Below are positions 27,086 through 32,301 of a stretch of 32,301 bases of DNA, piece by piece. Every line of letters begins with the position of its first letter. The first letter of the stretch is position 1. The notes under the pieces were generated by a model that was given only the letters and a program-made list of their open reading frames with translations, ran no database searches and had not been told where the DNA came from. The DNA is taken from the NCBI GenBank assembly GCA_964628065.1, contig CAZVLM010000007.1:1-32301 (forward strand). Reading direction: 5' to 3'. The position numbers were made by a program, and so were the translations under genes. This stretch comes from CAIXMG01 sp964628065. Lineage in GTDB: Bacteria; Patescibacteriota; Minisyncoccia; Phycocordibacterales; UBA1006.

Positions 27086-30000
27086 ATGTGCGCTACTCAC
27101 GAACAATTCGTCCATTTGCACGTGCACTCGCACTATTCGCTTCTTGATGGACTTTCAAAAGTAGAAGACTTGGTTAAGAAAGCAAAAGAATTCGGCATGA
27201 CTGCGCTTGCGCTGACCGATCACGGTGCAATGTACGGAGCGATTGAATTTTACAAAGCTTGCAAAGATGCCGGCATCAAGCCGATTATTGGCGTGGAAAC
27301 ATATATTGCAAACCGAACTCGTTTCGACCGCGATGCGCAGATTGATAACAAGCGATACCACTTAACCCTGTTGGCGCGAAACGCGACGGGATATAAAAAC
27401 TTAATGAAGGCCGTTTCAAAATCATACCTCGAAGGGTTTTATTACAAGCCGCGCATGGACAAAGACCTTCTTAAGGAATACGGCGACGGCATTATTTGCC
27501 TGTCAGGATGTCCCGGCAGTGAATTCGTTTCGCTTTTGCGTGAACACAAAAATAAAGAGGCTCGGGACTTAATCAAGTTTTATATTGAATGCTTTGGAAA
27601 AGAGCACGTCTTTATTGAGGTGATGAACCATACAGAAACTGACTTCTTTAACGAATGGTACAAACAACTCATTCCTGAGATGCGAAAAATTTCAGAGGAA
27701 CTGGGACTACCAATGGTAGGAACATGGGACTCACACTATTTATGTGTAGATGATGTAAACGCACATAACACCCTACTTAAGATCAACACCGGCGGAGGGA
27801 TGGAAGAAATCAAGGGAAACTTTTCGTTCATCAACCAATCGCAAGCGTGTGAAATCTTCGCCGACATGCCAGACGTCATTTCAAATACTGCAAAAGTCGC
27901 AGAACTTGTCGACATTGAAATCGATACGAAGTCATGGTTCTTCCCTGCGTATCCGATTCCTGCAGGTACAACTGATGATTCGGAGCTACGAAGGATTACC
28001 TACGAAGGATTCGAATTATTAGGTGTAGAAAAAACTCCGGAAGTTTTAGAGCGCGTGGAATACGAATTGAAAGTTATTTCTGACAAAGGCTATCCTTCAT
28101 ACTTTCTCTGCGTATCCGACTTTTTCCGCGCTGCGAAAGAATTAGGTATTTACGGACAAACCCGAGGTTCGGCCGCCGGATCGATGGTGGCGTATCTTGC
28201 GGGTATTTCAAACATTAACCCTCTTAAGTACGGATTACTCTTTGAACGATTCTTGAACCCTGATCGACCATCACTTCCCGATATCGATATGGACTTCGCC
28301 GACGATCGTCGTGACGAAATTATTACCTATGCGCGAAATAAATATGGTGAAGCAGCTGTTGCACAAATCGGAACCTTCGGAACCATGGCGGCACGAGGAG
28401 CGGTACGCGATGTTGCGCGTGCACTAGGATATCCGTACTCAACCGGTGACCAACTTTCAAAAATGATTCCAATGGGAACGCAGGGGTTTGCCATGACGCT
28501 TGATCGTGCCATGGATATGGTTCCGGAACTTAAGGAGCAATATGATAGCGATCGATCAACACAGGAAATCATCGACCTCGCAAAAAAGATTGAAGGAAAC
28601 GTTCGACACATTTCTGTGCATGCCGCCGGCGTGGTTATTTCACCAACTGGGCGCGTGGACGACTTCTCTCCGGTACAACTCGACCCGAAGGGCGAAGGAA
28701 AAGTAATCACCCAATACGACATGTACTCCGGAGATCGCGAAGGAATCATTAACCTTCCTAAGTTCGACTTCCTTGGACTACGAAACTTAAGTATTCTTGC
28801 GGAAGCCCTTGATCGTATTCGCGCTATTCGCGGTATTGAAATTGATATTGAAAAAGTTGAACTTAATGACAAACTAACGTACGAACTCTTCGGACGCGGA
28901 GAAACGGTCGGAGTATTTCAATTTGCATCAGCGGGTATGCAAAAATGGCTTAAGGAGCTTCAGCCAAGCAACCTAGAAGACTTGATCGCCATGGCGTCAC
29001 TCTATCGACCAGGACCAATGGCTTTCATTCCAGATTATATTGAACGTAAACACGACCCACGGAAAATTAAATATCCTGACCCGCGCATGGAACCCATCTT
29101 GAAAAACACCTACGGAATTATCGTATACCAGGAGGACGTGATGCGTATGGCCACAGACCTTGCAGGATACACACGAGGAGAATCGGATAAATTCCGAAAG
29201 GCGGTGGGTAAGAAAATTCCCGAGGAAATGGCCAAACAAAAAGGACACTTTATTGATGGGTGCATTGAAAATGGCATGAAACCTGAAGTTGCGAAAGAAC
29301 TTTGGGACATGATTGAAACATTTGCCGCATACGGATTTAACAAGTCACACAGTGCAGTATATGCTCTTCTTGCGTATCGTACAGCGTATTTGAAGGCACA
29401 CTACCCCGCAGAGTTCATGACAGCCATCCTTACCTGCGAATCGGATAACTTGGACACCGTAACGGAAATGATTATGGAGACGAAGCGAATGGGATTCAAG
29501 ATCCTTCCGCCAGATGTGAACGAATCATTCTTGAACTTTACGGTGGTAGTGGAAGACGGTGTGGTAACCGATAAGATTCGATTCGGACTTCGAAGTATTA
29601 AGAATTTCGGAGAAGAAATTGGAAAAGCAATCATTGCAGAACGAAAAGCAAATGGACGATTCACGAGTCTTGAAAATTTCCTTGAACGAGTCACTCATAA
29701 AAATATGAACAAACGATCACTCGAAGCATTGATTATGACTGGTGCATTCGATTCGTTTGAAGAACGAGGCAAGCTTCTTGCAAATATGGAAGACATGATT
29801 GCCTTTAACAAGGAGTGCGCAAAAGACGGAGGCGACCAAATGTCCCTTTTTGCAGGACTTGCGGATGCGCCGAAAGCAAAACTTGTCATGAAGGACGCTG
29901 AAGCTGTTGATACGAAACAGCGACTACTATGGGAAAAGGAATTGCTAGGACTGTATGTAAGCGGTCACCCCCTTGAAAAATTTGCTGACCGACTAAGTAA

Positions 30001-30292
30001 TGCGAAGCAAACGATTCTGCAAATTAAAAATGATCCAACTGCAAGCGATGTCGTTATTGCCGGGATCGTTGAGGACTGCAAAGAAATTCTTACCAAGGCG
30101 AAAAATGAGAAGATGGCGTTCGTCCGCATCGCGGACCTTACCGGATCACTCGAATGTGTCGTCTTCCCAAAATCATACGAGGAAATGAAAAAGTTCTGCG
30201 TGACTGATAAGTTAGTCATCGTAAAAGGAAAGATTTCTGATCGTAATGGTGAGAGAAGTTTGCTAATTGATAAGATGAAGGAGTTGTTATAA
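27086..30292 (+). CDS. dnaE: DNA polymerase III alpha subunit
   Basis: This 1,068-residue replicative polymerase has an N-terminal PHP domain with its metal ligands in place (HLHVHSHYSLLDG, LTDHGAMYG, GVETY, SGCPGSEF, WDSHY). An intact PHP site is associated with built-in proofreading in other DnaE1 enzymes, so this one may edit without a separate epsilon subunit. The palm acids are in PDIDMDFADDRRDE (about residues 398-411) and FDFLGLRNL (about 558-566). YGFNKSHSAVYALLAYRTAY and the helix-hairpin-helix region follow, and an OB-fold (VVIAGIVEDCKEI...LTGSLECVVFPKSYEE) ends the protein. The C-terminal tau-binding domain of E. coli DnaE is missing, which explains the shorter length (1,160 in E. 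coli). Confidence 0.97.
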   Translation: MCATHEQFVHLHVHSHYSLLDGLSKVEDLVKKAKEFGMTALALTDHGAMYGAIEFYKACKDAGIKPIIGVETYIANRTRFDRDAQIDNKRYHLTLLARNATGYKNLMKAVSKSYLEGFYYKPRMDKDLLKEYGDGIICLSGCPGSEFVSLLREHKNKEARDLIKFYIECFGKEHVFIEVMNHTETDFFNEWYKQLIPEMRKISEELGLPMVGTWDSHYLCVDDVNAHNTLLKINTGGGMEEIKGNFSFINQSQACEIFADMPDVISNTAKVAELVDIEIDTKSWFFPAYPIPAGTTDDSELRRITYEGFELLGVEKTPEVLERVEYELKVISDKGYPSYFLCVSDFFRAAKELGIYGQTRGSAAGSMVAYLAGISNINPLKYGLLFERFLNPDRPSLPDIDMDFADDRRDEIITYARNKYGEAAVAQIGTFGTMAARGAVRDVARALGYPYSTGDQLSKMIPMGTQGFAMTLDRAMDMVPELKEQYDSDRSTQEIIDLAKKIEGNVRHISVHAAGVVISPTGRVDDFSPVQLDPKGEGKVITQYDMYSGDREGIINLPKFDFLGLRNLSILAEALDRIRAIRGIEIDIEKVELNDKLTYELFGRGETVGVFQFASAGMQKWLKELQPSNLEDLIAMASLYRPGPMAFIPDYIERKHDPRKIKYPDPRMEPILKNTYGIIVYQEDVMRMATDLAGYTRGESDKFRKAVGKKIPEEMAKQKGHFIDGCIENGMKPEVAKELWDMIETFAAYGFNKSHSAVYALLAYRTAYLKAHYPAEFMTAILTCESDNLDTVTEMIMETKRMGFKILPPDVNESFLNFTVVVEDGVVTDKIRFGLRSIKNFGEEIGKAIIAERKANGRFTSLENFLERVTHKNMNKRSLEALIMTGAFDSFEERGKLLANMEDMIAFNKECAKDGGDQMSLFAGLADAPKAKLVMKDAEAVDTKQRLLWEKELLGLYVSGHPLEKFADRLSNAKQTILQIKNDPTASDVVIAGIVEDCKEILTKAKNEKMAFVRIADLTGSLECVVFPKSYEEMKKFCVTDKLVIVKGKISDRNGERSLLIDKMKELL

Positions 30293-30313
30293 AGAAAAAA
30301 TAAAGAACTTTAT

Positions 30314-30342
30314 TTGACTTTGATTTAGTGATTTTATATCCT
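30314..30342 (+). promoter_or_regulatory. Promoter after dnaE facing the DUF3800 gene
   Basis: TTGACT (30314-30319) and TATCCT (30337-30342) are 17 bases apart. No coding frame follows on this strand. Confidence 0.5.
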
Positions 30343-30348
30343 ATGAGA

Positions 30349-30420
30349 GCATAACAAGTTAGACCTCCGAAGGAGGGCCGCAGGCATGTGGCCCATTCGT
30401 TCCTCGGAGGCTTTGTTGTT
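30349..30420 (+). ncRNA. Candidate long-hairpin RNA converging on the DUF3800 gene
   Basis: A nested hairpin spans 30364-30410. CCTCCGA (30364-30370) pairs with 30404-30410, then GGA (30372-30374) with 30401-30403, and after a 6-base bulge GGGCCGC (30375-30381) pairs with GTGGCCC (30388-30394), loop AGGCAT. The T-rich tail CTTTGTTGTTTT follows and reaches the stop codon of the facing gene. It may simply be the shared terminator of dnaE and the DUF3800 gene, but the promoter in front and the bulged structure argue for a separate RNA. Confidence 0.4.
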
Positions 30421-30972
30421 TTAGGATATTATTTTTATCAAGTGTTTCAATTTTTCGAAATACTCTCCATTTTCTTTTTCGAACTTTGAAAAAATGACCC
30501 ATGCATAGAAATCAGCTATCTGGAGAGCTTTTTCACGAGCCGGATCAGACAGCGCAGCTCTTATTCCGTATACCTCAAACATGGTTATAATATTCTCATT
30601 ATAAATTTTTCTGCTGTCTCGTCTTGAAATTATGAACTGGACTTCTCTATTTTTTAAGTAATCTGCAAGCTTTTCAAGAAGTCTCAAATAAATGTCCCCC
30701 GAGTAATTTTTCCCTTTATCGAAATAAACAGCAATACAACTTATTTCAGACAATAAAAGCTTTTTGGTTAGTCTATTTTTTGTAATATTGTTTTCTGAGT
30801 AAGCATGTAAAATTCCCCTACTGTTTCCGCTACGAACATGCCTATAAGTATCTTTTGCGATTTTACGCAAAATAGCTAGGTCTTCTACTATGACAGCAGA
30901 CACGATAAAGTATCTGCTTGATTTCTTAGAATATCCACTATCGCCGCTTTCATCAATACATACGTAAGTCAT
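30421..30972 (-). CDS. DUF3800 protein (RNase H-like fold, often mobile or defence linked)
   Basis: The 183-residue protein starts MTYVCIDESGDSGYSKKSSR, the hallmark D-E-S-G-D of DUF3800, followed by YFIVSAVIV. An Asp/Arg segment (FIISRRDSRKIYNENI) and the late ALQIADFYAWVIF follow, where the Asp is the usual last acidic residue. DUF3800 is predicted to be a metal-dependent nuclease of the RNase H superfamily. Start 30972 is chosen over 31002 because the family begins here. It lies between dnaE and thrS with a convergent RNA candidate at its end. Confidence 0.8.
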   Translation of the reverse strand: MTYVCIDESGDSGYSKKSSRYFIVSAVIVEDLAILRKIAKDTYRHVRSGNSRGILHAYSENNITKNRLTKKLLLSEISCIAVYFDKGKNYSGDIYLRLLEKLADYLKNREVQFIISRRDSRKIYNENIITMFEVYGIRAALSDPAREKALQIADFYAWVIFSKFEKENGEYFEKLKHLIKIIS

Positions 30973-31036
30973 AGGTAAGCATGCTCCCATACGCAGTATC
31001 AAGAAACATATAAGGAAAAATAAATTTAAAATAAAA

Positions 31037-31062
31037 TTGCACCCGTTGCCGGGTGCTTTTTT
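31037..31062. terminator. Terminator after the 53-residue gene
   Basis: GCACCC and GGGTGC pair around GTTGCC, with T-rich sequence on both strands. Confidence 0.8.
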
Positions 31063-31074
31063 AGTTTTCTGAAT

Positions 31075-31236
31075 TTACTTTTTCTTCTTTTGTTTTTCAA
31101 TATCTTTTTTCTGTTGTGCGGTATAAGAAGTATCTCCACCTCCGCCTGAGGCATACTTTGCACCTACGCCTACTGGCGACAATGCTCCTGTGGCTTCAGC
31201 CCAGGAGAGCTTCTCAATACTAGTTTTCTTTTTCAT
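31075..31236 (-). CDS. Small 53-residue Lys-rich protein with Gly loop
   Basis: The ORF reads MKKKTSIEKLSWAEATGA, then LSPVGVGAKYASGGGGD, then TSYTAQQKKDIEKQKKKK. It thus has a short helix, a Gly/Ala-rich turn with four consecutive Gly, and a Lys-rich helix at the end. It is flanked by a consensus -35 (TTGACA) with a TATATA-type -10 upstream and by a clean terminator 12 bases downstream, strong signs of a real and well expressed monocistronic gene. It has no cysteines and no membrane segment. SPVG is shared with the 57-residue ORF at 10850. Possible roles include nucleic-acid binding (Lys tail) or a peptide precursor; neither is shown. Confidence 0.6.
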   Translation of the reverse strand: MKKKTSIEKLSWAEATGALSPVGVGAKYASGGGGDTSYTAQQKKDIEKQKKKK

Positions 31237-31262
31237 AACGGTTTAGTTTTAATATTCCTGAC

Positions 31263-31292
31263 TATATAATCATTTTATTTGATTAGTGTCAA
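31263..31292 (-). promoter_or_regulatory. Promoter of the 53-residue gene
   Basis: TTGACA (31292-31287) is followed after 18 bases by TATATA (31268-31263) on the minus strand. It lies back to back with the thrS extended -10. Confidence 0.6.
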
Positions 31293-31337
31293 CTCCCCCT
31301 CCCCAATTCCCCGCAAAAATGCTACAGTAGATGCATT

Positions 31338-32301
31338 ATGGAAACAAATCAACACCTATCTAATATGCGTCATACGCTTGCCCATGTCCTGGCGCAGGCG
31401 GTTTTGGAAGACTATCCAAACGCGCAGTTGACCTTGGGACCAGCTGTTGATAATGGATTTTATTACGACATTGATTTTGGTGCGGATAAGATCGTCGAAG
31501 CTGACTTGAAAAAGTTCCAGACCTCGATGCGAAAAAACTTAAAAAAGTGGACTGAGTTTACTCATAAAGAAGTTTCAAAAGAAGTGGCGCTAGAAATCTT
31601 CAAGGGAAATCCTTACAAGGAAGAACTGATTAATGAAATCGCCGATCGTGGAGAAAAAATTACCTTGTACACTTCAGGCGGCTTTACCGACCTTTGCCGA
31701 GGTGGACATGTAGAGAATCCTGCAAAGGAAATTCCTACTGACTCATTCAAAATTGACCGAATGGCTGGCGCTTATTGGAGAGGAGATGAAAAAAATAAAA
31801 TGCTTACACGTGTATATGGGCTAGCATTTGAGACCGGCGAAGCATTGGACGCGTATATTAAACTCCAGGAGGAATCTGCTAAACGAGACCATCGAAAGCT
31901 CGGGACTGAAATGAGCCTTTATGCCTTTTCTGATTTTGTAGGACCAGGACTTCCGCTTTGGCTTCCAAACGGCGCTGTTCTTGTAGAAGAGCTAGAAAAG
32001 CTTGCCAAGGAAACAGAATTCCTTGCCGGCTATGACCGTGTAAAAACGCCACATATTGCAAAAGAAAGCATGTACCTTACATCAGGACACCTTCCTTACT
32101 ATGAGGATTCAATGTACCCTCCGATGGAATACGAAGGTGGTAAGTACTACTTGAAGGCAATGAACTGTCCGCACCACCATGCAATCTTCAATGCCGAACA
32201 GCACAGCTACAAAGACCTCCCTCTTCGATTGGCAGAATACGGAACGTGCTACCGCCACGAGAAATCAGGAGAACTCTTCGGGCTTATGCGCGTGCGAGAT
32301 T
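31338..32301 (+). CDS. thrS: Threonyl-tRNA synthetase, 5' part (continues past the window)
   Basis: The first 321 codons are present. The protein begins METNQHLSNMRHTLAHVLAQ, directly at the editing (SAD/N2) domain, so the N-terminal TGS domain of typical ThrRS is absent. The editing-site zinc ligands are in place: His-x3-His in HTLAH, then TDLCRGGHV with Cys and His. The class II core follows: GPGLPLWLPNGAVL, YYLKAMNCPHHHAIF with the catalytic zinc Cys, and LAEYGTCYRHEKSGELFGLM. It charges tRNA-Thr and clears mis-acylated Ser. TG-C-TACAGT (hexamer 31323-31328) ends 9 bases before the ATG, and no Shine-Dalgarno is visible. Motif 3 lies beyond the end of the window. Confidence 0.95.
   Translation, partial: METNQHLSNMRHTLAHVLAQAVLEDYPNAQLTLGPAVDNGFYYDIDFGADKIVEADLKKFQTSMRKNLKKWTEFTHKEVSKEVALEIFKGNPYKEELINEIADRGEKITLYTSGGFTDLCRGGHVENPAKEIPTDSFKIDRMAGAYWRGDEKNKMLTRVYGLAFETGEALDAYIKLQEESAKRDHRKLGTEMSLYAFSDFVGPGLPLWLPNGAVLVEELEKLAKETEFLAGYDRVKTPHIAKESMYLTSGHLPYYEDSMYPPMEYEGGKYYLKAMNCPHHHAIFNAEQHSYKDLPLRLAEYGTCYRHEKSGELFGLMRVRD

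Noticed and set aside
1..32301. tRNA genes, rRNA genes, CRISPR arrays, insertion sequences
   Set aside because: No tRNA T-loop with matching arms, no regular repeat-spacer array, and no transposase or terminal inverted repeats were found by eye. A tRNAscan or Infernal run would settle the tRNA question.

Overview
The window looks like a chromosomal piece of a Candidate Phyla Radiation (Patescibacteria, probably Parcubacteria-type) bacterium. The reasons are stripped-down versions of universal proteins (a pyruvate kinase ending after its barrel, an SMC with no hinge, a ThrRS with no TGS domain), many small orphan membrane proteins, and no biosynthetic operons. TGA is used as a stop, so the Gracilibacteria code is excluded. 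The taxonomic placement is inference. The scaffold has four 100-N gaps, and each is flanked by the same 55 bases on both sides. Cutting out 155 bases at a gap restores the frame of the two genes that are interrupted, so the gaps look like assembly joins and not missing DNA.

Layout. 1-7.2 kb, mostly minus strand: a MazF/PemK-like toxin, small membrane or anchored proteins (a tandem paralogous pair), DinD, a TIGR01777 epimerase, DoxX, an autoinhibited Fic protein with operator-like repeats upstream, PspC, DUF5872-like and DUF2892, then an HNH-like gene on the plus strand. 7.2-13.6 kb: a membrane protein, rhodanese, PhnA/YjdM-like, pyruvate kinase, trmD, khpA and rpsP. This is the remnant of the rpsP-khpA-rimM-trmD-rplS cluster, broken up by accessory genes and structured RNA candidates. 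13.6-18.3 kb: RNase R, an EEP-family hydrolase, and a CapA-VanY fusion. 18.3-25.8 kb, minus strand: two tandem orphan paralogs, hinge-less SMC, RNase III, a NUDIX protein, a NusB-NUDIX fusion, rpmF and RNase HII. 25.8-32.3 kb: two orphan genes, dnaE, a DUF3800 gene, a strongly expressed-looking 53-residue protein, and the 5' part of thrS.

Expression signals. Most core genes have a -10 box, often extended as TGCTATAAT or TGCTACAAT, ending only 6-10 bases before the start codon and no Shine-Dalgarno. This implies largely leaderless mRNAs. The clearest Shine-Dalgarno sites precede two accessory genes.

Most interesting. Four minus-strand genes that are toxin- or nuclease-like, or possibly so (near 130, 10380, 25928 and 30421), each meet at the 3' end a short plus-strand unit. 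Each unit is a sigma70-type promoter followed by a GC-rich hairpin or multi-helix element, and three of the four clearly overlap the end of the facing gene. Two more strong RNA candidates sit back to back between rpsP and khpA. One carries an 11-base perfect complement of the 16S anti-Shine-Dalgarno tail. All RNA calls come from pairing done by eye and need covariance or expression data.
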